DNA of 64,000 nt. Origin: Luteolibacter sp. LG18. Lineage in GTDB: Bacteria > Verrucomicrobiota > Verrucomicrobiia > Verrucomicrobiales > Akkermansiaceae. Shown here piece after piece: positions 51,575 through 59,776 of the stretch (position 1 is its first letter; each line of letters starts with the position of its first letter). The stretch lies in NCBI RefSeq assembly GCF_036322585.1, contig NZ_AP024600.1, positions 4,650,001-4,714,000 of the forward strand, in the 5' to 3' direction. Made by a program: the position numbers and the translations under genes. Under the pieces are notes generated by a model. It saw only the letters and a list, made by a program, of their open reading frames with translations. It ran no database searches and had not been told where the DNA came from.

Positions 51575-53683
51575 ATGCCCGCTCCCTATCTCAACCGCGA
51601 ACTCTCCTGGCTGGAGTTCAACCAGCGCGTGCTCAACGAGGCCCTGCGTTCCGACCTGCCCCTCCTGGAGCGCGTGAAGTTCCTGGCGATCACCGCCTCG
51701 AACATGGACGAGTTCTTCCAGGTCCGTGTCGGCGGCCTGATACTGATCCAGCGCAGCGGTCGCAAGACGCCGGACCCGAGCGGCATGACGCCCGCCCAAC
51801 AGCTCCTCGCGATCCGCCGCCGCGTGACGCGGATGGTGTTCGACCAATACAGCCTGCTGAACAAGGCGCTGCTGCCGGAAATGGCGAAGGCCGGCATCCG
51901 CCCGCTGAAGATGGACGACCTGAGCGGCACGCAGTCCGATCAGGTGGCGGCGTTTTTCGAAGACAACGTCTTCCCGCTGCTCACGCCGCTGGCCGTCTCG
52001 ATGACGCCGGAGGGTGCCGCCGAGCCGCTGCTGGTGCCCGCGCTGCAATTGGTGGTGGCCTGCCGCCTGGTGGAAACCGACACCGGTGCGACCCGCTATG
52101 CCGTGATCCCGATCCCGGAAACCATCGCCCGCCGCGTGGCGGTGAAGTCGGCCGAGGACACCCACGCCTTCGTGTGGATCGAGGACGTGGTGGCCTGGCA
52201 CGTGGACGATCTGTTCCCGGGCGAAAAGGTCGCCGCCACCACCTGCTTCCGCGTCACGCGGAACGGCGACATCGCCGTGCAGGAGGAGGACGCCATCGAC
52301 CTCGCGGGTGAAATGGAGGAAGTGCTCACCGCCCGCCGTTTCTCCGACACCGTCCGCCTGGAGATCCCGAAGAACGCGCCGCGCGACATCGCCCGGGTGG
52401 TGAAGGAACTGACCCGTTCCGGCACACCGGAGTTGGTCCGTGCTCACGGCCCAGTCGGGCTGTCGTCGCTGATGGACCTCGCGTTCCTGCCCGGCTTCGA
52501 CCAGCTCCGCGATGAGGAATGGCCGCCGCAGACCGCCGCGGCGATCGCGCCCGGCGAATCAATGTTCGAAACCATCGCCGCGGGCGACGTGCTGCTGCAC
52601 CATCCCTACGAATCCTTCGAGCCGGTGCTGCGCCTCATCGAGGAGGCCGCCGCAGACCCGGACGTGATCGCGATCAAGCAGGTGCTCTACCGCACGGCCC
52701 GCCAGTCCCGCATCATCGACGCGCTGATCCGCGCCGCGGAAAACGGCAAGCACGTCACCGCGCTGGTGGAACTCAAGGCCCGCTTCGACGAGGCCCGCAA
52801 CCTGCACCGCGCCGACGAACTCCAGCGCGCCGGGGCCCAGATCGTCTATGGCGTGAAGGGGCTGAAGACCCACGCCAAGATCTGCCTGATCGTGCGCCGC
52901 GAGGGCGGCCACCTCCGCCGCTACGCTCACCTCGGCACCGGCAACTACAACGAATCGACGGCCAAGCTCTACACCGACCTATCTTACCTGACCTGCAAGC
53001 CGGAGTTCGGCCACGATGCCTCGCTGTTCTTCAACGCCGTCACCGGCCGTTCGAAGTTGCTGCGTTTCCAGCGCCTCGTCCCCGCCCCCACCGCGATGAA
53101 ACCGCGGCTGCTGGAGCTCATCGCCGGCGAAACCGAACGCGCCAAGCAGGGCCTGCCCGCCCGCATCCTCGCCAAGGTCAACTCGCTCCAGGACCCGGAC
53201 ATCATCCTCGCCCTCTACCGTGCCTCGCAGGCCGGAGTGGAGGTCAAACTGAACATCCGCGGCATTTGCTGCCTGAAGCCTGGCGACGCCCGCTGGTCGA
53301 AGAACATCGAGGTGGTGTCGGTGATCGACCGCTTCCTCGAGCACGCTCGGCTGTTCTACTTCCACCAGGGAGGCACGCCGGAAGTGTTCATCGCCTCCGC
53401 CGACTGGATGGGCCGCAACCTCGAGCGCCGCGTCGAGCTGATGATCCCGATCGAGGAGCCCGCCTTGCAACGCCGGTTGGTGCGCATCCTGGAGACCTTC
53501 TTCCAGGACAACGTGCAGGCTTCCAAGCTCATGCCGGACGGCACCTCCCAGCGCCTTGCCAAGCAACCGGGCCACCGCGCCTTCCGTGCCCAGGCCCATT
53601 TCTTCAATCAGGCCCGCAAGGCCGCGAAGGCCCGCGAGCACGAACGCTCGATGACCTTCGAGCCCCACGTCCCAGCGGAATGA
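51575..53683 (+). CDS. ppk1: Polyphosphate kinase 1
   Basis: 702-aa enzyme that makes long-chain polyphosphate from ATP. Opening YLNRELSWLEFNQRVLNEA and ASNMDEFFQVRVG are diagnostic. The phospho-His pair lies in VKGLKTHAKICLIVRRE and YAHLGTGNYNEST, and the C-terminal ADWMGRNLERRVELMIPI completes the PLD-like fold. Follows the ppx-like gene by 13 bp and overlaps the next gene by ATGA, so one operon handles making and sensing polyphosphate. Confidence 0.97.
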   Translation: MPAPYLNRELSWLEFNQRVLNEALRSDLPLLERVKFLAITASNMDEFFQVRVGGLILIQRSGRKTPDPSGMTPAQQLLAIRRRVTRMVFDQYSLLNKALLPEMAKAGIRPLKMDDLSGTQSDQVAAFFEDNVFPLLTPLAVSMTPEGAAEPLLVPALQLVVACRLVETDTGATRYAVIPIPETIARRVAVKSAEDTHAFVWIEDVVAWHVDDLFPGEKVAATTCFRVTRNGDIAVQEEDAIDLAGEMEEVLTARRFSDTVRLEIPKNAPRDIARVVKELTRSGTPELVRAHGPVGLSSLMDLAFLPGFDQLRDEEWPPQTAAAIAPGESMFETIAAGDVLLHHPYESFEPVLRLIEEAAADPDVIAIKQVLYRTARQSRIIDALIRAAENGKHVTALVELKARFDEARNLHRADELQRAGAQIVYGVKGLKTHAKICLIVRREGGHLRRYAHLGTGNYNESTAKLYTDLSYLTCKPEFGHDASLFFNAVTGRSKLLRFQRLVPAPTAMKPRLLELIAGETERAKQGLPARILAKVNSLQDPDIILALYRASQAGVEVKLNIRGICCLKPGDARWSKNIEVVSVIDRFLEHARLFYFHQGGTPEVFIASADWMGRNLERRVELMIPIEEPALQRRLVRILETFFQDNVQASKLMPDGTSQRLAKQPGHRAFRAQAHFFNQARKAAKAREHERSMTFEPHVPAE

Positions 53684-54180
53684 CGGTCCTCACCTCCACC
53701 GGTGAAGGCATTTCGTGCCGGGTCATGGTCCGGCGCGATTGGGACGAATGGGAGGTCGAGTGGCGCATCGGCCGCACGAACCTTTTCAGCAGCGGATTCG
53801 AGGGCAGTTACCACTTCCATTCCCCCGAGGCGCTGTGCCGGACCTTGGAGCGGCTCCACCGCCGCGCGCTCGATCCTGAGGCAGGCCGACCGCTTGAGCA
53901 AATGGATTGGGCCCACCGTCCGTTTTCCGACATGAAGGAGAATTGCCGTTTTATCGGCACCCTGCGGGCGCTCCACGGGCATACACGACGGGCCTTGAAG
54001 CGGGTCTTCGCATTCGCGGTCGTGCCCGGCAAGCGCGGCCCCGTGTTGGAGGCCTCGCAATGGCCGCAGGGAGAAAGTTTCGTCCACCTTCCGATCGGCT
54101 TCCTACTGACCACCCGCGACGCGGTGCGGATGGCGACGGAGGGCAAGGGTGTCCCCGCGTCGATGGACGCCTTGGGGTGA
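53680..54180 (+). CDS. Unknown protein translationally coupled to ppk1
   Basis: 166 aa, not recognised. ATG 53680 overlaps the ppk1 stop as ATGA, which fixes the start. No signal or membrane segment. Features: VMVRRDWDEWEVEWRIGRTN, an Arg/His-rich middle (TLERLHRRALDPEAGRPLEQ) and HTRRALKRVFAFAVVPGKRG. The basic surface could suit polyphosphate or RNA binding, but that is speculation from charge alone. Its tight coupling suggests it is needed in proportion to PPK1. Confidence 0.68.
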   Translation: MTVLTSTGEGISCRVMVRRDWDEWEVEWRIGRTNLFSSGFEGSYHFHSPEALCRTLERLHRRALDPEAGRPLEQMDWAHRPFSDMKENCRFIGTLRALHGHTRRALKRVFAFAVVPGKRGPVLEASQWPQGESFVHLPIGFLLTTRDAVRMATEGKGVPASMDALG

Positions 54181-54187
54181 TCGTCGT

Positions 54188-54211
54188 GTAGCTGCACTGG
54201 TGACAGTGCAG
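54188..54211 (+). repeat. REP-like hairpin (left arm of a pair)
   Basis: GTAG (54188-54191), CTGCACTG/CAGTGCAG (54192-54199 with 54204-54211), GTGA loop, followed by GCTGGGTGGATTCACCC. Begins 8 bp after the stop of the ppk1-coupled gene. Confidence 0.8.
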
Positions 54212-54311
54212 GCTGGGTGGATTCACCCGGTCCCATCCGCCTTCAGCCCGCCATCTCCCGAGCTCTGTTGATGAACTGAACGTTCCAGAATTTTGGGGGA
54301 ATCTTCCCCGC

Positions 54312-54335
54312 CTGCATTGTCACCAATGCAGCTAT
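54312..54335 (-). repeat. REP-like hairpin (right, inverted arm of the pair)
   Basis: CTGCATTG (54312-54319) pairs with CAATGCAG (54324-54331) around TCAC, followed by CTAT (54332-54335), one base off CTAC. Its stem differs from the partner at one position on each side, both changes compensated. The 100 bp between the two arms hold no gene. Confidence 0.75.
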
Positions 54336-54372
54336 TCGAAGATGGGCGAACACATCTCCCCCCGCGATGAAT

Positions 54373-54401
54373 TTGACAGGCCCCGGCCCGCTCCATAGAC
54401 C
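54373..54401 (+). promoter_or_regulatory. Candidate promoter of the small lipoprotein gene
   Basis: TTGACA (54373-54378), 17 bp, TAGACC (54396-54401). The predicted transcript starts near 54408, so ATG 54425 rather than 54404 would be used. Confidence 0.4.
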
Positions 54402-54424
54402 TCATGGATCATTCCCCCAAAGCC

Positions 54425-54694
54425 ATGACTCCCATTGGACAACTCTCCCTCGCCGCTGCGTTCGCCTCTTCAATCCTCCTCTCGAGCTGCGCCCAGGGCG
54501 ACGTCGACTATTTCTTCAACGGCCCGCGCGACGGCTCCTACCAGCCTGCCGTCCAGCGCTCCGATGATTCGGCGTGGTACGCCCAGCAGAACGCCGCCCG
54601 CGAAGCCAACATGCGCGCGGTCCGCGAGCAGTCCTACAAGAACGAGATGCAGAACTATCAAAACGGCTACCGCAGCACCTTGCCGAACTACTGA
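54425..54694 (+). CDS. Small predicted lipoprotein
   Basis: 89 aa, not recognised. Signal peptide with lipobox LSSC (Cys22), then a Tyr/Asn/Gln-rich mature part (DVDYFFNGPRDGSYQPAVQ, SAWYAQQNAAREANMRAV). Composition suggests a flexible surface or periplasmic peptide. Alone between a REP pair and a beta-helix protein gene. ATG 54425 is chosen over 54404 on signal-peptide shape and the upstream promoter. Confidence 0.65.
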   Translation: MTPIGQLSLAAAFASSILLSSCAQGDVDYFFNGPRDGSYQPAVQRSDDSAWYAQQNAAREANMRAVREQSYKNEMQNYQNGYRSTLPNY

Positions 54695-54745
54695 AGCGGT
54701 TGCCCTCTCGACAAACCCCGCACCGCCTTTAGCGTGGAGGCGGTG

Positions 54746-56686
54746 ATGTTTCCCGCCCGCTTCCTGGCTTCGTGGCTGCTGGTTTCCGCGCTGGCGGGAG
54801 CGACGGAGTATCACGTCACCACCACCGGATCGGACAGCCAGCCCGGCACGCTGGCACAACCGTGGCGGACCATCCAGAAGGCCGCGTCCACCGCTATCGC
54901 GGGAGACACGGTGAACGTCCACGCCGGTACCTACGCCGAACGCGTCGCCTTCACGAGCCGCTCTGGCACCGCGGCCCAGCAGATCGTTTTCCGCCGGGAT
55001 CCGGGTGATGCAGCGGCGGTGCTGGTGACCCAGGCCGGGGTGACCCCGCCCAATGGCACCAGCGCCATCATCACGATCACCGATTGCAGCCACCTCGTGC
55101 TCCGCGATCTGGAAATCGCCGACTACAAGACGAGCGGCACCAACGCCCAGCAAAAGGCCAAGCTGCCGGTGGGCATCTACATCCACGGCGCGGGTGATGG
55201 CATCAAGCTCCGCAACTGCAAGGTGCACGACATTTGGCAGAGCTGCTCCACCCTCAACGATTTCGGAGCGAACGGCTTCGGCATCGCCGTGTATGGCGAC
55301 GCCGCCCAGCCCATCGACCATCTCGTGATCGACGGCTGCGAGGTCTACAACCTCCGCACCGGCGCGAGCGAATCGGTCACGCTCAACGGCAACGTCACGA
55401 ACTTCACCGTCACCGGAAACTCCGTCCACGATTGCAACAACATCGGGATCGATTTCATCGGCTTCGAGGGCGGCAATGCCACTCCCGCCCTCGATCAGGC
55501 GCGCAACGGCATCTGCTCCGGCAACACCGTCACGCGCATCGATTCGAAGTTCAACCCGGCCTACGGCGGCAACTTCACCACCGGTGGCAACAACGGCACC
55601 CGCAGCGCGCCCGGCCTCTACGTCGACGGCGGACGCGACATCATTCTCGAACGCAACCATGTCTCCGACTGCAACTACGCGCTTTCCGCGGGCAGCGAGA
55701 ACACCGGCAAGGTCGCGTCCGGGATCACCGTCCGGAACAACCTCTTCCACCACTGCCATGTCGGCGGGATCGTCATCGGCGGCTCGGACACGTCCAACGG
55801 CGGCCTTAGTACTTCCTCGTTCACGAACAACACCCTCTACGGCAACGACACCACCGGCCAAGGCGGCGGGCAGTTCGCGATCCAGCACTACGTCACATCC
55901 ACCATCATCCAGCGGAACCTGATGGAAACGACCGCTTCATTCGCCCAGTTCGTGCTGAAGGACAACAGCACCGGCGGCTTCGCGGATGGCGCCATCGACT
56001 GGAATCTCTACCGCGCCACGCCCGCGGCTTCGGTGGAGTTCATCTGGCAGACGACGGCGGGAGCGTTCGCCACCTGGCAATCCGCCGCCCGTGATCCGCA
56101 TTCGACCTTCATCACCGGTTCGACCGGACTGGCGGTGACGGCACCGGTCGTGGGCACTCCGGGCAGCGGCTTCGCCCTCACCGCCACCTCTCCGGCGAGA
56201 AATGCGGGAGACAGCTCTGCGTTTCCATTCACCCCGGCCAGCGGAGAAAAGGACTGGGCCGGAAAAAGCCGCGTCGCCGGAGGACGCGTGGACATCGGGG
56301 CGGATGAATACATGGACGCGCTCCAGATCTGGCGCGACCAGTGGTTCTCGCTGCCCGATGGCGGCCCGCAGGTCGGAGCCTCAGACGATCCGGACGGAGA
56401 CGGCGCACCGAATCTCATCGAGTATTCCCAGGGCATGAATCCCCTGTTCTCCGACCGGGCCTCGCTGCCATCGCTGGCGGTGGCCGGAAACACCCTCACC
56501 TTCCGCTACCGGAAAGCGGCCTCCGAAGCGACCTACACCGTGGAGCAATCCACGACCTTAGGCGGATGGATCACCGTTTCCCAGACCGAGCAAAACGACG
56601 GCGCTGGGCTGTATTGGAGGTCGGTGCCGGTGTCCGGAAACCGGCTTTTCCTGCGCCTGCGGGTGACGTCCGCGCAGGCGTGGTAA
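54746..56686 (+). CDS. Secreted right-handed beta-helix protein (pectate-lyase-like fold)
   Basis: 646 aa. Signal peptide 1-22. Start of the solenoid GSDSQPGTLAQPWRTIQKA and GDTVNVHAGTYAERV is the DUF1565/PbH1 entry seen in polysaccharide lyase-like proteins. Many PbH1-style rungs follow (about 90-400: DCSHLVLRDLEIADYKTSG, VIDGCEVYNLRTG, NVTNFTVTGNSVHDCNNIG). C-terminal DPDGDGAPNLIEYSQGMNP is a calcium/TSP3-like linker before a beta module also found at the end of the protein at 24299. Probably binds or cleaves an acidic polysaccharide. ATG 54746 over GTG 54734. Confidence 0.82.
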   Translation: MFPARFLASWLLVSALAGATEYHVTTTGSDSQPGTLAQPWRTIQKAASTAIAGDTVNVHAGTYAERVAFTSRSGTAAQQIVFRRDPGDAAAVLVTQAGVTPPNGTSAIITITDCSHLVLRDLEIADYKTSGTNAQQKAKLPVGIYIHGAGDGIKLRNCKVHDIWQSCSTLNDFGANGFGIAVYGDAAQPIDHLVIDGCEVYNLRTGASESVTLNGNVTNFTVTGNSVHDCNNIGIDFIGFEGGNATPALDQARNGICSGNTVTRIDSKFNPAYGGNFTTGGNNGTRSAPGLYVDGGRDIILERNHVSDCNYALSAGSENTGKVASGITVRNNLFHHCHVGGIVIGGSDTSNGGLSTSSFTNNTLYGNDTTGQGGGQFAIQHYVTSTIIQRNLMETTASFAQFVLKDNSTGGFADGAIDWNLYRATPAASVEFIWQTTAGAFATWQSAARDPHSTFITGSTGLAVTAPVVGTPGSGFALTATSPARNAGDSSAFPFTPASGEKDWAGKSRVAGGRVDIGADEYMDALQIWRDQWFSLPDGGPQVGASDDPDGDGAPNLIEYSQGMNPLFSDRASLPSLAVAGNTLTFRYRKAASEATYTVEQSTTLGGWITVSQTEQNDGAGLYWRSVPVSGNRLFLRLRVTSAQAW

Positions 56687-56754
56687 AGTGAAAGGGAGAG
56701 GCCACCCGGCGGTGGTTTGAACAGCGGACCACCGGTCCCACCCCGCCCAACGCG

Positions 56755-56783
56755 TTGACAATGCGCGAATAAGTTGGCATTTT
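56755..56783 (+). promoter_or_regulatory. Candidate nagB promoter (leaderless geometry)
   Basis: Perfect -35 TTGACA (56755-56760), 17 bp, CATTTT (56778-56783); GTG start at 56790, 7 positions past the -10. Confidence 0.45.
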
Positions 56784-56789
56784 GTCTCC

Positions 56790-57554
56790 GTGACTTCTGT
56801 GAATTCTGTTTCTTTTAGGGTATTTGATTCGTCTGAAGATGCGGTGAGAGAACTGGCTGCCGAAGTGGCCGATCTCATCCGCAGCCGGGCCGCGGAAGGC
56901 CGCGCCGCCGTTCTGGGCCTGGCCACTGGCAACACGCCGCTGCCGTTTTACCGCGAGCTGATCCGCCTGCACCAGCAGGAGGGCCTGTCCTTCGCGAACG
57001 TGATCACCTTCAACCTCGACGAGTATCTCGGCCTCGAGCGTGATCACCCGGAAAGCTACTGGACCTTCATGCACCGGAACCTGTTCGACCACCTCGACAT
57101 CCTGCCGGACAACGTGAACCTGCCCTCCGGCACCGTGGCCTCCGCTGAAGTGGACGCCCACTGCGCCGCCTACGAGGAAGCCATCCGCGACGCCGGTGGC
57201 CTCGATTTCCAGCTCCTCGGCATCGGCCGCACCGGCCACATCGGGTTCAATGAGCCGGGCTCCGAGAAGGACTCCGTGACCCGCCGCGTGCACCTCGATC
57301 CGGTCACCCGCGCGGACGCCGCCCCGGCCTTCGGCGGTCTGGACAACGTCCCGACCCACGCCATCACCATGGGCTGCTCCACCATTCTCTCCGCCAAGCG
57401 GATCGCGCTGCTGGCCTGGGGCGACAAGAAGGCGTCCATCGTGAAGGAAGCGATCGAGGGCCCGATTACCGACCAGATCAGCGCCTCGTTCCTCCAGGAG
57501 CACGGCAACACGACCTATTTCCTCGATCGCGGCGCGGCGTCCCAGCTCGCCTGA
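56790..57554 (+). CDS. nagB: Glucosamine-6-phosphate deaminase
   Basis: 254-aa enzyme converting glucosamine 6-phosphate to fructose 6-phosphate and ammonia in amino-sugar catabolism. LGLATGNTPLPFYREL (phosphate loop), NLDEYLGL (catalytic Asp) and GIGRTGHIGFNEPGS (active-site His) are intact. No nagA or transporter is adjacent. GTG 56790 is the only start that keeps the family N-terminus VNSVSFRVFDSSEDAVRELA. A strong terminator follows. Confidence 0.95.
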   Translation: MTSVNSVSFRVFDSSEDAVRELAAEVADLIRSRAAEGRAAVLGLATGNTPLPFYRELIRLHQQEGLSFANVITFNLDEYLGLERDHPESYWTFMHRNLFDHLDILPDNVNLPSGTVASAEVDAHCAAYEEAIRDAGGLDFQLLGIGRTGHIGFNEPGSEKDSVTRRVHLDPVTRADAAPAFGGLDNVPTHAITMGCSTILSAKRIALLAWGDKKASIVKEAIEGPITDQISASFLQEHGNTTYFLDRGAASQLA

Positions 57555-57571
57555 TCGATCCCCGGTTTCCC

Positions 57572-57611
57572 AGCCCGCGGCCCGCCGGATCGGTGGCCCG
57601 CGGGCTTTTTT
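57572..57611 (+). terminator. Rho-independent terminator of nagB
   Basis: AGCCCGCGG (57572-57580) pairs perfectly with CCGCGGGCT (57598-57606), then TTTTT to 57611, 18 bp after the nagB stop. Confidence 0.88.
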
Positions 57612-57677
57612 CTTCATCGGAAATTCATCGTTTTGAGATTCGCCTCACGTCCGGCTTCGCGTAGTTTGCCCCTCGAT

Positions 57678-59066
57678 ATGGCCACCTCCTCGGATGCGAA
57701 CCAAACGCACTGGCTCGACCTCGCCGGAAAAACCTCCCGGCGCGTCAATCTCGGCTGGTGGATGGACCGCCTCGCCGCCCCGCTGGTGATCCTCTCGATC
57801 GCCGGAGCCTGCGTGCTGCTGCTGGTGCGCCGCGAGCACCCGCAGACGCCCGTGTGGTGGCTGGCCGCCGGGATCGCCGGATCGCTGCTGCTGATCGGTC
57901 TGGTCGCATGGCTGGTCGCCCGCCGCGGCTTCGAATCGCGGGACCAATCGCTGGTCCGCCTGGAGGCCACGATGCGCCTCCGCAATGCGCTTTCCGCCGC
58001 CCAGGCTGGGGTCGCCCCGTGGCCGAACCCGCCGACGCACGTCGATGCGGGCATCCAGTGGAACTGGCCGCGGTTACTCGTGCCCGTTCTCGGCACCTTG
58101 CTCCTGCTCGCGGCTGGACTGCTGATCCCGGTTTCGAAACCGGAGGGTGCCAAACATGCCACCGACGAACCGCAAGCCTGGAGCAAGATCGAGTCCGACC
58201 TCAACAAGCTGGCCGATGAAAAGGTGGTCGATGAGACCTACCTCGAGGACATGCGGAAGCGGGTCGAGGAACTGCGCGCACAGAAGGAAGAGGATTGGTT
58301 CAGCCATTCCTCGCTGGAAGCCACCGACTCGCTCAAGAAGTCCCACCAGTCGGAAATCTCCCGCGTCGAACGCGAACTCGGCCGCGCCCAGAAGGCCATG
58401 GAGAATCTCCAGAAGACCGCCGGGGCCAATCCCGCCGAGCAGGCGAAGCTCGCCAACGAGTTCGACCAGGCGCTCCAGGGCCTCAAGAACGGCGCGATGA
58501 AGCCGAATCCCGAGCTTCTCAAGCAGCTCCAGAACTTCGACCCGAAGAACCTCGGCGCGTTGACTCCGGAGCAGATGGACCAGTTGAAGGAAAACCTCCA
58601 GAAGGCGGGCGAAGGCATGAAGGGGATGGACGGCCAGGGCGGCGAAGGTCAAGGCCAGGGCGACGATTGGGCCGAGCAGTTGCTGGGCGACGACAAGGGC
58701 GAAGAAGGCCAGAACGGCAATGGTCAAGGCAACGGCCCCGGCGATCCCCAGGACGGTGAAGGCCCGGGCCAAGGCGGTGTGAACCGCGGCCCCGGCCACG
58801 ATCCCTCGCTCTTCGGCAAGGAACGCGACAAGCTCAAGACCGGTGACCTCACCGGCATCGATGCCAAGGATCTGTCCCGTGCCACGCCGGGCGACCTGCT
58901 GCAACTCCAGGACGGCGAGCACGACGTGGACAAGTCCGCCAGCAAGTCCTCCGCCGGGGGCGAGGCCGGCTCGACCGGTGTCGGTGGCGACCGCGTGTGG
59001 AAGGAATCGCTCGATCCCTCCGAGCAGCGCGCGATGAAGAACTTCTTCAACGACGGCAAGAAATGA
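57678..59066 (+). CDS. Membrane protein with coiled coil and Gly/Gln-rich tail (DUF4175-like?)
   Basis: 462 aa, family uncertain. Two adjacent N-terminal membrane helices (about 30-50 LAAPLVILSIAGACVLLLV and 60-80 WWLAAGIAGSLLLIGLVAWL) and a third (about 135-153 LLVPVLGTLLLLAAGLLIPV). Then a long heptad region (about 170-320; EDMRKRVEELRAQKEED, ISRVERELGRAQKAMENLQK) and a low-complexity GQ/GE/GD tail (about 320-400). The architecture resembles the DUF4175-type proteins near MoxR/Bat loci. Its stop overlaps the amidase start (ATGA), so the two are coupled. Confidence 0.72.
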   Translation: MATSSDANQTHWLDLAGKTSRRVNLGWWMDRLAAPLVILSIAGACVLLLVRREHPQTPVWWLAAGIAGSLLLIGLVAWLVARRGFESRDQSLVRLEATMRLRNALSAAQAGVAPWPNPPTHVDAGIQWNWPRLLVPVLGTLLLLAAGLLIPVSKPEGAKHATDEPQAWSKIESDLNKLADEKVVDETYLEDMRKRVEELRAQKEEDWFSHSSLEATDSLKKSHQSEISRVERELGRAQKAMENLQKTAGANPAEQAKLANEFDQALQGLKNGAMKPNPELLKQLQNFDPKNLGALTPEQMDQLKENLQKAGEGMKGMDGQGGEGQGQGDDWAEQLLGDDKGEEGQNGNGQGNGPGDPQDGEGPGQGGVNRGPGHDPSLFGKERDKLKTGDLTGIDAKDLSRATPGDLLQLQDGEHDVDKSASKSSAGGEAGSTGVGGDRVWKESLDPSEQRAMKNFFNDGKK

Positions 59067-59773
59067 AGCGGCTCCTGCTGCTGGCCGCCCTCGCCTGCTC
59101 CACGGCGTTCGCGGGCGAGAAAATCATCGTCATCGATCCCGGCCACGGCGGACCCGCGGACTCCGGATCTCAGAAGGAGCGCACGCTTTCCTCCAGCAAC
59201 AACGCGACTTCACCGGGAAAGCTGCTCGAAAAGAACCTCACGCTGGAGCTGTCCCTCGAGGTCGCGAAACAGCTCGCGGCACACCATTCCGGTCTGAAGC
59301 CGGTGCTCACCCGCACCCAGGACGAGAACCCGGATTTCGCGAAACGCGCCGCTTTCTGCGCCGCCGCCAAGCCGGTTGCGATCTTCAGCATTCACTTCAA
59401 CGCCTCCGACAACCATGCCGGACTCGGAACCACCGCGGTGGTCGCGGCAAAGGGCGGCAATCCGAACTACAGTGATGACGAGGCCTTCGCCAAGGGACTG
59501 ATCGCCGCCGCTCACCGCGTGGTGGTGAAGTTTGTGCCGAATTCCACGGCGCTGGCCGTGATCCCGGACAGCCACCTCCACGGCGGCGCGGGATCGAATT
59601 TCTTCCACCAGCTCGCGAAATATCCCGAGCTGCGGGCGGTGCCGAAGTGCTTCCTGGAGGTCGAGTTCATCGACCGCAAGGACGTGGAAACGGAGCTGCT
59701 CGCGAAGCGCGGCGAGGCCTTTCCTCAGATCGCCAGGGCGATCGCGGATTACCTCGCCACGCGGTTCGAATGA
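59063..59773 (+). CDS. N-acetylmuramoyl-L-alanine amidase (Amidase_3)
   Basis: 236-aa secreted cell-wall hydrolase. Signal peptide 1-17 (LAALACSTAFA). Zinc ligands H28 in VIDPGHGG, E56 in LLEKNLTLELS and H111 in SIHFNA are visible, and catalytic Glu (E199 or E201) lies in CFLEVEFID. Cuts the MurNAc-L-Ala bond. ATG 59063 overlaps the stop of the preceding membrane coiled-coil gene (ATGA), which fixes the start and suggests joint envelope work. Confidence 0.9.
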   Translation: MKRLLLLAALACSTAFAGEKIIVIDPGHGGPADSGSQKERTLSSSNNATSPGKLLEKNLTLELSLEVAKQLAAHHSGLKPVLTRTQDENPDFAKRAAFCAAAKPVAIFSIHFNASDNHAGLGTTAVVAAKGGNPNYSDDEAFAKGLIAAAHRVVVKFVPNSTALAVIPDSHLHGGAGSNFFHQLAKYPELRAVPKCFLEVEFIDRKDVETELLAKRGEAFPQIARAIADYLATRFE

Positions 59774-59776
59774 ACC

